Positions 1-8,679 of a stretch of DNA of 36,342 nucleotides are shown one piece after another. Source of the stretch: an uncultured Lachnospiraceae bacterium. Lineage in GTDB: Bacteria; Bacillota; Clostridia; Lachnospirales; Lachnospiraceae. The notes under the pieces are model-generated. The model ran no database searches and was not told the DNA's origin. It saw only the letters and a program-made list of their open reading frames with translations. The stretch is from positions 1-36,342 of the forward strand of contig CATJIW010000245.1 in the NCBI GenBank assembly GCA_949740745.1, written 5' to 3'. Both the position numbers and the translations under genes were made by a program. Numbering within the stretch: the stretch's first letter is position 1; every line of letters begins with the position of its first letter.

Positions 1-93
1 TACGGCATCGACCGGATGTGCATGCTGTTTACAGATTCCGCAGCCATCCGGGACGTGCTGCTGTTCCCGACAATGAAAAGCTTGGATAAGTAG
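1..93 (+). CDS. lysS: Lysyl-tRNA synthetase, C-terminal end (partial, host gene; last codons and stop overlap attL)
   Basis: Frame 1 reads [30 protein letters not shown], the typical class II LysRS motif 3 / C-terminus (GIDRxx[16 protein letters not shown]). Confidence 0.92.
   Translation, partial: YGIDRMCMLFTDSAAIRDVLLFPTMKSLDK
64..93 (+). repeat. attL (lysS 3' end, FPTMKSLDK*)
   Basis: ttcccgacaatgaaaagcttggataagtag; direct-repeat partner at 35949-35978. Confidence 0.8.
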
Positions 94-156
94 AAACACT
101 GGAAAGTGGCGGAAATAAAGGGTTTTTTAGGAATTTAATTTATGAACATATGAGGA

Positions 157-177
157 TTTACGCCCGGTTTACGCCCC
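157..177 (+). promoter_or_regulatory. Putative left integrase arm-type site repeats
   Basis: TTTACGCCCGGTTTACGCCCC; matches the repeat cluster at 35802-35834. Confidence 0.5.
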
Positions 178-211
178 AATTTTTAAGATTATGATGAAAC
201 CGATGATAGAA

Positions 212-241
212 AGAGATTGCGAATAAGGCAGTCTCTTTTTT
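212..241 (+). terminator. Rho-independent terminator between attL and parA
   Basis: AGAGATTGC-gaataag-GCAGTCTCT followed by a T run. Confidence 0.55.
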
Positions 242-342
242 ATGTCCTCTGAAAAATATGTGGTTTATGTAGTGTACATAGCCGTATGACCATTATAGAA
301 GCGGTCATGTGGCTAAATTTATGTGAAAGGAGGACGCACACC

Positions 343-1188
343 ATGTACCCACAGGGTATGACGGAGAAATGTAAGGTGATCGCCTTGACGAACCAGAAAG
401 GAGGCGTCGGAAAGACCACCACGGCGGTCAACCTGGGCGTGGGCCTGGCAAGCCAGGGGAAAAAAGTATTGTTGATTGACGCCGATGCCCAAGCTAATCT
501 CACAATGTCGTTGGGATACAGCCGCCCCGATGATTTACCTGCTACATTATCCACCATTATGCAGGACGTCATTGACGATCATCCTGGTGATATTGCAAAA
601 ACTATTCTGCATCATGAGGAAGGCGTTGATTTGTTACCAGCTAACATTGAGTTATCAGGGCTGGAAGTAAGACTGATTAATGCCATCAGCCGGGAAAGCG
701 TGATGAAAACCTGCATTAACGAAGTAAAAAAGAATTATGATTATGTATTGATTGATTGCATGCCTTCTCTCGGAATGTTGACGATCAATGCGTTGGCGGC
801 GGCTGACAGCGTGGTTATCCCGACACAGCCCCATTATCTTTCGGCAAAAGGTTTAGAGCTGTTGCTTCGCTCCGTGTCTAAAGTCAAACGGCAGATTAAT
901 CCCCACCTGCACATTGACGGAATCCTTATGACGATGGTAATGCCCCGCACGAACATTTCCAAAGAGATTACGGAAACGGTAAGAAGTGTTTATGGGCAGA
1001 AGATCCGGGTTTTTGACACGCAGATTCCACATTCTGTCCGGGCCGTGGAGGCTACGGCAGAGGGGAAGAGTCTCTTTGCCTATGACAAAAGTGGAAAAGT
1101 AGCGGCTGCTTATGAGCAGTTCGGGAGGGAGGTGGTGGAGATTGGCAAGAAGCAAAGGAGCCAGGATCGAGCTGACCCCATACGATGA
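343..1188 (+). CDS. parA: ParA/Soj family partition ATPase
   Basis: ALTNQKGGVGKTTTAVNL Walker A, LLIDADAQANLT, DYVLIDCMPSLG; AAAGGAGG SD before ATG 343. Confidence 0.92.
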   Translation: MYPQGMTEKCKVIALTNQKGGVGKTTTAVNLGVGLASQGKKVLLIDADAQANLTMSLGYSRPDDLPATLSTIMQDVIDDHPGDIAKTILHHEEGVDLLPANIELSGLEVRLINAISRESVMKTCINEVKKNYDYVLIDCMPSLGMLTINALAAADSVVIPTQPHYLSAKGLELLLRSVSKVKRQINPHLHIDGILMTMVMPRTNISKEITETVRSVYGQKIRVFDTQIPHSVRAVEATAEGKSLFAYDKSGKVAAAYEQFGREVVEIGKKQRSQDRADPIR

Positions 1189-2089
1189 CCTTTTTGAGAC
1201 GGACGAAAGCCGGGCGGAAGCGAATTTAAGCAAGGTGCGGGAAATCCCCTTGACAGAGATCGACGAGTTTCCGGATCATCCTTTCAAGGTCTTGCAGGAC
1301 GAGGACATGGAACAGCTTGTTGAGAGTATTAAGCAGAGAGGCGTAATGACTCCGGCTTCTGTCCGTTTAAAAGAGGACGGACGGTATGAACTGATCAGTG
1401 GCCACAGGAGAAGGAAAGCCTGTGAACTTGCGGGTCTGGAAACTCTGAAATGCGAAGTGAAGGACTTGACCCGTGACGAGGCAATCATTGTCATGGTGGA
1501 AAGCAATCTTCAACGTTCCACAATCTTGCCCAGTGAGAAAGCCTTTGCTTATAAGATGCGGTTGGAAGCGATGAACAGGCAGGCGGGTAGACCACCAAAA
1601 GATAATGTGACACCAGTGGTGTCAGATTTTGAAATCAAACGGACAAATGAAAAACTAGGGAAAGAGGTCGGGGAGAGTCGTGAACAAATCCGCCGTTATA
1701 TCCGCCTGACTGACCTTGTTCCGGAAATCCTTCAAATGGTGGACGACAAACAGATTGCCTTCCGCCCTGCGGTAGAAATCTCCTATCTTACCGAGGAACA
1801 GCAATACACGCTTTTGGAAGCCATGAGTTATAACGACGCTACGCCTTCTCTTGCACAGGCCATCAAAATGAAGAAATTCATGCAGGAAGAAAAGCTTACA
1901 GAAGAAGTTATCCATTCTATCATACAGGAGGAAAAGCCAAACCAGAAAGAGAAGCCAGTTTTTAAAGATGAACGGATCACCAGACTGATTCCGGAATCCA
2001 TTCCCAGGGGGCACGAAACGGATTTCGTGGTCAAGGCACTTGCGTTTTACAACCGCCATCTGCAAAAACAGCGGGGGCAGGAACGATAG
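1142..2089 (+). CDS. parB: ParB/Spo0J family partition protein (TTG start suggested; ORF extends to 1112)
   Basis: IPLTEIDEFPDHPFKV, GVMTPASVRLKEDGRYELISGHRRRKACELAG motif; immediately downstream of parA. Confidence 0.88.
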   Translation: MARSKGARIELTPYDDLFETDESRAEANLSKVREIPLTEIDEFPDHPFKVLQDEDMEQLVESIKQRGVMTPASVRLKEDGRYELISGHRRRKACELAGLETLKCEVKDLTRDEAIIVMVESNLQRSTILPSEKAFAYKMRLEAMNRQAGRPPKDNVTPVVSDFEIKRTNEKLGKEVGESREQIRRYIRLTDLVPEILQMVDDKQIAFRPAVEISYLTEEQQYTLLEAMSYNDATPSLAQAIKMKKFMQEEKLTEEVIHSIIQEEKPNQKEKPVFKDERITRLIPESIPRGHETDFVVKALAFYNRHLQKQRGQER

Positions 2090-2313
2090 CCGCACGCCGG
2101 GGGAGAATTCCGCCTTTCCGCCGGAATAGGTGGATAGCCGTGCATTGCGGGCGGGCTCCGCCTTGTTCCAGTCAGCGGGGGCCTGTACCGGGGCCGCTTT
2201 GGCAGGGAGGTCGTGCCGCTGTTCCCCTCTCCACACCTCACCCCTTTAATACTGCCAAAACTAACCGAAAAGAGAAGATGTGTAAACCTTTAGAACAGAG
2301 GAGATTTCCACCT

Positions 2314-2342
2314 TTGAGGGTTTGCCCATTTTTTCGTATAAT
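2314..2342 (+). promoter_or_regulatory. Sigma-A type promoter
   Basis: TTGAGG-17 bp-TATAAT upstream of ATG 2369. Confidence 0.6.
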
Positions 2343-2368
2343 GGGGCCATAAACAAAGGAGGATGAAA

Positions 2369-3235
2369 ATGAAAAAACAAATAGCGATGGCAGTTATGGT
2401 CTTAGTGTTTGTGGTGGCGGAAGGATGTTCCAAACGTACTGACGCTTCCGTGGGGGCAACGGAGTTTGTGGCAGAAATCCAGGAAACGGGAGGAGAAAAA
2501 CAGGAGGCGGCGGAAAGCGGAACTTCGGAAGAACCGTCTTATTCAGAGTTAGAGAGAGTGGCCGAATCAGAAATTACAGAAACGGAGGCGGAAAGCGAAG
2601 AGCAAGGCGGAAGCAGAGAGAATGCTGTTTTAGAGTCTGTGGCGGCAGTCTCCACGGAGGATACAGAAGTGCCCACAAAGGAGGATTCTGAAAAAAGGAT
2701 TCCAAGAGTTCCGACAGAAGTCCCGAAGAGGGCTTCGGAGACATCGGCAGCGGCGGCTCTGGGGGAAAGTGTACAGCCCCCCTCTCCGGCCGCTCAGGAG
2801 CCTTCCCCAATCGTACCGGAGACGGAGACGGTTCCTGCAAGCCAGCCGGAAAACAGGACAGAACCGGAACCAGCGGCGGAGACGATAGAGGCGGCAGAAC
2901 CAGAAACAAAAACACCGCCGGAGACGGAAGCGAAAACCGCTTATGACTATCCCTTTGACATGGATTCCATCCGGTCGGACTGCATCGGAACCGGACAGGG
3001 AATGGGCCTTACCCTGGACAGTTCGCTCACGCCTGACAATGCCGCCTGGTGGAACCCGGTGACAGCATCCCAAAGCAATCAGGGGGCTGGATTGAAGCAG
3101 AGCCTTAAGTCCTATGTTTCTTTCCATACTCCGGATAATCTTGCTGGTTACGGGATGGACGGGATCACGGTTTTTAACATTTATTGCGAACCGAGAGGAA
3201 ATGGCGAATATTCGGTGTATTTCCTCTTTGGCTGA
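2369..3235 (+). CDS. Secreted/lipoprotein-like acidic Glu/Pro-rich protein with conserved C-terminal domain
   Basis: MKKQIAMAVMVLVFVVAEGCSKR signal with lipobox-like Cys; long E/P/T-rich linker; folded-looking C-terminus. Confidence 0.65.
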   Translation: MKKQIAMAVMVLVFVVAEGCSKRTDASVGATEFVAEIQETGGEKQEAAESGTSEEPSYSELERVAESEITETEAESEEQGGSRENAVLESVAAVSTEDTEVPTKEDSEKRIPRVPTEVPKRASETSAAAALGESVQPPSPAAQEPSPIVPETETVPASQPENRTEPEPAAETIEAAEPETKTPPETEAKTAYDYPFDMDSIRSDCIGTGQGMGLTLDSSLTPDNAAWWNPVTASQSNQGAGLKQSLKSYVSFHTPDNLAGYGMDGITVFNIYCEPRGNGEYSVYFLFG

Positions 3236-3267
3236 TAAAAGAAATCAAATAATCATTATGAGCATTT

Positions 3268-3298
3268 CCCTCTGTTTTTTACGGCAGAGGGTTTTTTT
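3268..3298 (+). terminator. Rho-independent terminator
   Basis: CCCTCTG-ttttttacgg-CAGAGGG-TTTTTTT. Confidence 0.85.
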
Positions 3299-3299
3299 T

Positions 3300-3482
3300 A
3301 TGCACAGGCCCGCACAAGGAAGTCTGCTGCTTTGCAGCATGCGGGCCGCACAGCGGGTAGGGGAAGATGAATCTTTCCTACTCGATTGGACACGGGGCGG
3401 AAAGGAAGTAGCTGCTAACGTAGCCCGCTCCGGTGCGGCGGGCAGGGACAGAAGAACCTGCCCTGCTTGATGACCCAGAATT
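3300..3482 (+). promoter_or_regulatory. Structured 5' leader of the adhesin gene
   Basis: Hairpins 3307-3347, 3357-3381, 3423-3443 and 3440-3463 (the last two share bases). Confidence 0.4.
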
Positions 3483-3502
3483 AAGAAAGGATGAAAAATT
3501 TT

Positions 3503-6500
3503 ATGAGAAAAAGATTGAGATCAGGCGGCAGGCGTGTTCTGGCGGCTATGCTCTGCCTGCTTATGGCAATGAACATTTTGCCCTTGTCTGCTTTTGCCTG
3601 GACAAGCGAAGAAGGGAAACGCTGCATATCCCTTGTTGGGGCTGAGCTGATCGGATCTGACGGGGAACCTTACCGGACACCGCTGGCATTGGATATCCTT
3701 TTTTATAATCCGGACGGCAGTTTTCATACCGTCTCCTGTGAGACAGAGGCCCACGTCCGGACAAGATACCTGTTAGCTGATGATTCCGGTAATTCACATT
3801 TGGTTTATTGTGTGGAGGCGGGGGTTCCATTTGGCTCTGAAAATTCCTACGTTTCTGAAAACAGCGATAACAGCTCCTATTTCCGTAACCTTCCCATATC
3901 TGCCCAGTTTGGAATTATGCTGGCATTGATATACGGATGGCAGGAAGGAAAGGCTTCACCAGTGCCGGGGACAAACGAGGACGATTATATCTACGCCACC
4001 CAGGCCCTCATATGGGAATATCAGCAGCAGATCCGGACGAGTCCGGCTGACCTGCACGATGCTAACGGCGTGGCGGGAGGCACTTACCTTGCGACCCTTA
4101 CGGACAGACCGGCCAGAAAGTGTTACGACTGGATGCTGGCTCAGATGGCCAAACATTATACGGTACCCAGCTTTGCATCCCGGAATCAGGGAAAAGCAGA
4201 TACCCATGTGATGAAATATAACCGCAATATGGGAATGTACAGCATTACCCTCACCGATATCAATCATACTCTCGCAGATATCCGGTTTTCGGTGGAAGGA
4301 GTTACGGTATCCAGAAATGGAAATCAGTACACGTTTATGAGTGACCATTTGATTACAGAGCCGGTAATGGTGTCGGCTCAGCGGAATGTGGCAGGAATGG
4401 ACTGTCGGGAAATGTTGATCTGGGGAAGCGGCGGCAGACAGACCATAGCTTCTGGCGCTTCCGATCCAGTATTTTTTTATTTCAAAATTGCCACGGAGGC
4501 CGAGGGGATAGGGCAGATCAGGAAAACTTCTGAGGATGGCAATGTATCCGGAATCTGTTTCCATATTTCCGGAAACGGAGTGGAAGAAACGGTCACGACC
4601 AGAGCGGACGGGACGGCAGAGATCCGGCTCAGACCGGGGGATTACACGGTTACGGAAGAATCCCCCAATCGGTACGAGCCTCAAACTGCCCGGACTTTAA
4701 CTGTCGTAAGCGGCCAGACCGCCACGGTGACGTTCAGTAATGTTTTGAAGCGTGGGAGCCTGAAAGTCACCAAGACTTCGGAGGACGGGCTGGCAGAGGG
4801 GATGAAGTTCCATCTGTACGGTACGTCGTTTTCAGGTCGGCCTGTAGACGAGTATGCCACGACAAACGCACAGGGAATAGCTACTTTCTCCGATGTCCTG
4901 ATAAGCGGTAGCACACCTTACACTCTCGAAGAAGTGGAGACGGCTTCTCGGTATGTTGTACCTTCGTCTCAGACGGCATCGGTGGAATGGGGGAAGGTGA
5001 CGGAACGGAGTTTTCACAACGTATTGAAGAAATTCCGGGTTACCGTGACGAAATCGGATGCGGAAACAGGAAAGCCCCAGGGGGAGGGTTCCCTGGCCGG
5101 GGCTGTTTATGGCCTTTACAGAGGTGAAGAGCTGGAAGACACTTACACGACGGATGAAAACGGACAGTTTACGACTGGTTATTATGTCTGCGGCAATGAC
5201 TGGGGCATCCGGGAAGTCAGCCCTTCCGAAGGATACCTTCTGGACGAGACGATTTATTCCGTGGGGGCCGAACCGGAGCTTTATACCGTGGAGCAAAACA
5301 GCACGAAAAACGACGTGATGGAACAGGTCGTCAAGGGAAAAATTGCCATCATCAAGCACACGGACGACGGGGAGACACAGATCGAAACGCCCGAGGCGGG
5401 GGCGGTTTTTGAAGTATTCCTCAAATCTGCAGGAAGCTATGAGGCCGCAAAGGAGACAGAACGGGATATTCTGACCTGTGACAAGAACGGTTTTGCCCAG
5501 ACGAAGAACCTGCCCTACGGCATTTACACGGTGCGCCAGATTTCCGGATGGGAGGGGCGGGAGCTGATGAAGCCATTTGTTGTGTTTGTCAGCCAGGACG
5601 GCCAGATATACCGCTACCTGATCAACAATGCAGACTTTAAGAGTTATGTGAAAATCGTGAAAACGGACGCAGAGACAGGCAGGGCCATTCCCTATGCCGG
5701 AACTGGTTTCCAAATTTACGATCCGTCCGGAAATCTTGTGACCATGACCTTCACCTATCCCGAAGTGACCACCATCGACACCTTTTATACCACGGAGGAC
5801 GGCGGCCTCATTACGCCGCAGAAGCTTCCTTCCGGGAAAGGATACTCCCTTGTGGAAGTGCAGGCTCCCTATGGCTATGTGTTAAATCCGGAACCAGTTT
5901 CTTTTGATGTGGTACAGGAGGACTCCGGGGAAGAGGGCGGCGTTACGGTCATTGTCGTGGAACGCTCAAATCTGGCGCAGAAAGGGACGATCACCGTGTC
6001 CAAGTCAGGGGAAAGCTTTCATTCGGTATCGGAGAGTGACGGAATGTACCAGCCCGTCTTTGCCGTGTCGGGGCTGGAAGGAGCCGTTTACGAAATTTCC
6101 GCTGCTGAAGATATCGTTACGCCGGAGGGGACGGTTCGGGCTTCCAGGGGTGAAGTGGTGGATACCGTGATCACGGACGGCGACGGCATGGCGGAATCGA
6201 AGGAGTTATATCTGGGACGGTACGAGGTCCGGGAAACCATGGCTCCTTCCGGTTATGTGCGGGATGAGGAAGTCCGTGAAGTGGAGCTTGTGTATGCCGG
6301 ACAGGAAATCGCCGTGACAGAGACGGCCATGGATTTTTACGACGAACGGCAGAAGGTGGAAGTCAGCCTGGTAAAGAGCATGGAAATCAATGGGGCTTAC
6401 AGAATTGGAGAAAACGGGGAACTTTCCCATGTAACCTTCGGATTGTATGCTTCGGAAGAACTTGCGGCGGCAGACGGCAGGACGCTCCCCGCTGACGGCC

Positions 6501-7708
6501 TGATTGAAATTTTTTCCCTGGACGAAGTGGGCAGAGGCGTGGCAGGAACCGATCTTCCTTTTGGAAGCTATTACGTGAAAGAACTATCCACAGACGACGC
6601 ATATGTGATCGGTGAGACGGAATATCCGGTTGTCTTTGCCTATGCGGGGCAGGATACCGCCGTCGTCCGTCTTTCTGTCAATGGGGGGGAGGCCATTGAG
6701 AATCAGATTCTTTATGGTTCCGTGAATGGAAGAAAATCGGACGAGGATGGGAATGATCTGGAGGGTGCCGTAATTGGAATCTTTCCGGCTGATACGGTTG
6801 AATTTACGAGAGAAACGGCAATCGACACGGACTTATCCGGAAAAGACGGCGGCTTCTCTTTCAAGCAGGTTCCTTACGGCACCTGGATTGTCCGTGAGAT
6901 CGAAAGCCCGGAAGGCTTCGTGCTCTCCAAAGAGGCATTTCCTGTGACCATCGGCAGGGCAGGAGAAACCGTGGAGATTGAGCTGGCCAATGATTTCATT
7001 CGCGGAACGATCGCCGTGATCAAAGTGGACGGGGACAATCTGGACCTGCGGCTTTCCGGGGCGGTGTTCGAGGTTTATGCCGATACGAATCAGGATGGAA
7101 ATTTGGATTCAGAGGATGTATTGTTGGGTGAAATGACAGAGCAGGAAAACGGCGTGTACCGGCTGGAAGGACTCCGCTGCGGGGATTACCTTGTCCGGGA
7201 AAAGGAGGCTCCCGAAGGGTTTGTGGCGGACGAAGCCGTTTACGTCGTGTCCATCACGGAAAACGGAAAGACCTGTACTGTGGAAAACCGGGAAGGGATC
7301 GGTTTTGCCAATGAGGCCAGGAAAGGCACCCTGAAAATCGTGAAAACCTCTGACGACCGAAAAGTGGCGGGCTTTTCCTTCCGGGTGACGGGAGTGAACG
7401 GTTATGACGAAACATTTCAGACCGATGAACGGGGAGAAATTCTCATAGAGGGCCTGCGGATCGGGGAATATACCGTGTCTGAGGTGGGTGACAGCGCATC
7501 CGCCGGATATGTTCTTCCGGATGATAAAGTGGCAGAGGTACAGGAGGATTCGGTGGTGATTGTTCAGATGCACAACAAGCTTCGGGATATTCCGGAGACG
7601 GGCGATGCCACAGACATTACTCCGTGGGTGGTTCTTGCGTTTCTGTCAGTGATCGGTGCCGGAATCCTGGGTATTGTTATTCTGAGTAAAAAGAAAAAGG
7701 AAGAGTAA
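3503..7708 (+). CDS. Thioester-domain + multiple Cna_B/SpaA-like repeat, sortase-anchored surface adhesin (ORF extends to 3491)
   Basis: Signal peptide; YCVEAG...TQALIWEY thioester (TQxA) motif; ~10 Cna_B-like repeats; C-terminal IPETG + TM + KKKKEE. Confidence 0.9.
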   Translation: MRKRLRSGGRRVLAAMLCLLMAMNILPLSAFAWTSEEGKRCISLVGAELIGSDGEPYRTPLALDILFYNPDGSFHTVSCETEAHVRTRYLLADDSGNSHLVYCVEAGVPFGSENSYVSENSDNSSYFRNLPISAQFGIMLALIYGWQEGKASPVPGTNEDDYIYATQALIWEYQQQIRTSPADLHDANGVAGGTYLATLTDRPARKCYDWMLAQMAKHYTVPSFASRNQGKADTHVMKYNRNMGMYSITLTDINHTLADIRFSVEGVTVSRNGNQYTFMSDHLITEPVMVSAQRNVAGMDCREMLIWGSGGRQTIASGASDPVFFYFKIATEAEGIGQIRKTSEDGNVSGICFHISGNGVEETVTTRADGTAEIRLRPGDYTVTEESPNRYEPQTARTLTVVSGQTATVTFSNVLKRGSLKVTKTSEDGLAEGMKFHLYGTSFSGRPVDEYATTNAQGIATFSDVLISGSTPYTLEEVETASRYVVPSSQTASVEWGKVTERSFHNVLKKFRVTVTKSDAETGKPQGEGSLAGAVYGLYRGEELEDTYTTDENGQFTTGYYVCGNDWGIREVSPSEGYLLDETIYSVGAEPELYTVEQNSTKNDVMEQVVKGKIAIIKHTDDGETQIETPEAGAVFEVFLKSAGSYEAAKETERDILTCDKNGFAQTKNLPYGIYTVRQISGWEGRELMKPFVVFVSQDGQIYRYLINNADFKSYVKIVKTDAETGRAIPYAGTGFQIYDPSGNLVTMTFTYPEVTTIDTFYTTEDGGLITPQKLPSGKGYSLVEVQAPYGYVLNPEPVSFDVVQEDSGEEGGVTVIVVERSNLAQKGTITVSKSGESFHSVSESDGMYQPVFAVSGLEGAVYEISAAEDIVTPEGTVRASRGEVVDTVITDGDGMAESKELYLGRYEVRETMAPSGYVRDEEVREVELVYAGQEIAVTETAMDFYDERQKVEVSLVKSMEINGAYRIGENGELSHVTFGLYASEELAAADGRTLPADGLIEIFSLDEVGRGVAGTDLPFGSYYVKELSTDDAYVIGETEYPVVFAYAGQDTAVVRLSVNGGEAIENQILYGSVNGRKSDEDGNDLEGAVIGIFPADTVEFTRETAIDTDLSGKDGGFSFKQVPYGTWIVREIESPEGFVLSKEAFPVTIGRAGETVEIELANDFIRGTIAVIKVDGDNLDLRLSGAVFEVYADTNQDGNLDSEDVLLGEMTEQENGVYRLEGLRCGDYLVREKEAPEGFVADEAVYVVSITENGKTCTVENREGIGFANEARKGTLKIVKTSDDRKVAGFSFRVTGVNGYDETFQTDERGEILIEGLRIGEYTVSEVGDSASAGYVLPDDKVAEVQEDSVVIVQMHNKLRDIPETGDATDITPWVVLAFLSVIGAGILGIVILSKKKKEE

Positions 7709-7727
7709 CCATCCGGAATTATGGGGG

Positions 7728-7753
7728 CGGGCGGTAGCATGCCGCCCGTTTTC
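7728..7753 (+). terminator. Terminator after adhesin gene
   Basis: CGGGCGG-tagcatg-CCGCCCG-TTTT. Confidence 0.6.
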
Positions 7754-7781
7754 CCGCAGCAGAAAGTTATGGGAGAATCGT

Positions 7782-8054
7782 ATGGATAGTGAAAAACGAA
7801 GCCATCAGGGATATGAGGTAACAGAGACTTGTACGGTTGAGGGCATAGAGCTTGTAATCGGGCATAATCCGTCGGCCCCGAATCCCTATGTGTGCTGGTA
7901 TTGCAAAAACGGTACGGACTATTACTGGGGATATTACACGAATGAGCTTCAAACGGCCAGGGAAAAGCTGGTTGAACGGTATCGGGAAAAATGCGGGATT
8001 TTGAGAAGCCCTTTGACCCAGGAGAAGAGAATACAGGAGTCTTATGAACGGTGA
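7782..8054 (+). CDS. Small CTn hypothetical protein
   Basis: ORF with SD-like GGGAG upstream, overlapping the next start; similar to the N-terminal part of the next ORF product. Confidence 0.6.
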   Translation: MDSEKRSHQGYEVTETCTVEGIELVIGHNPSAPNPYVCWYCKNGTDYYWGYYTNELQTAREKLVERYREKCGILRSPLTQEKRIQESYER

Positions 8055-8679
8055 AAAAAAGAGGACGGCGATGGAAGCGGAAAATGAAAGAAGGATCGGC
8101 CCTTACAAGGTGGAACACAGCATTCACGTGGGGGAAAAGGAAGTCGTGTTTGGGATTAATGAAAACGAAAACTATCCTTTTTGCGTCTGTTACTGCACGT
8201 ATGACAATATCTTTTCTGCCCCGTGGCCGGAGAAAGCAGTTGCCTCAGATAATTATCTGGAGGCCATGCAGATTTTCATGGAACGGTTGCAGGAGAAGAT
8301 GGAAGCGGTGAGGGGCGAACAGGAAAAATTTTCATTTGACATGACGCCCTTTACCTTGGCGGACTGCATTCCGGATAACCGGAGCGAAAATATAACGGGA
8401 AAGGTGATTGTGATTGACCCAAAGGTCAACCGGTACGAATACCGGCATTCTGCCTGCCAGCTTGTGTTGGCAGAGGGAGGATTTGGAGCGGATGGAGGAC
8501 AGCGGGGACAGGCGGTGTTTGGAATCGGGCTTGCAGATGGAAAACTGGCCGAGTGGAACCGCTGCGATATTTTGGGAGAACTCCGGCCGGAACGTACGCC
8601 GGAATGGGCGAAGGAAGCCCTTGAACACATCAAGGCACAGGAGAAGGAGAAAAAGTCTAAAAGCAGGGAGGAACGATGA
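8044..8679 (+). CDS. CTn hypothetical protein, N-terminal domain paralogous to preceding ORF
   Basis: Long ORF, SD AGGAG, overlaps flanking ORFs in an operon pattern. Confidence 0.65.
   Translation: MNGEKKRTAMEAENERRIGPYKVEHSIHVGEKEVVFGINENENYPFCVCYCTYDNIFSAPWPEKAVASDNYLEAMQIFMERLQEKMEAVRGEQEKFSFDMTPFTLADCIPDNRSENITGKVIVIDPKVNRYEYRHSACQLVLAEGGFGADGGQRGQAVFGIGLADGKLAEWNRCDILGELRPERTPEWAKEALEHIKAQEKEKKSKSREER

Noticed and set aside
2090-2340. GC-rich gap after parB with inverted repeats (ATTCCG...CGGAAT)
   Set aside because: Considered as oriT or ncRNA; distant from the relaxase and structure not distinctive enough to claim.
2630-3127. 165-aa minus-strand ORF opposite the acidic secreted protein
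   Set aside because: Arg/Cys/Leu-rich translation typical of the antisense of a Glu/Pro-rich gene; no SD or family resemblance.
3114-3470. 118-aa ORF spanning terminator and adhesin leader
   Set aside because: Crosses a strong terminator and overlaps the upstream gene; no SD; better explained as structured leader.
4832-5713. 293-aa minus-strand ORF inside the adhesin gene (also 3956-4684)
   Set aside because: Antisense shadow ORFs of a strongly supported sense CDS; low-plausibility protein sequences.
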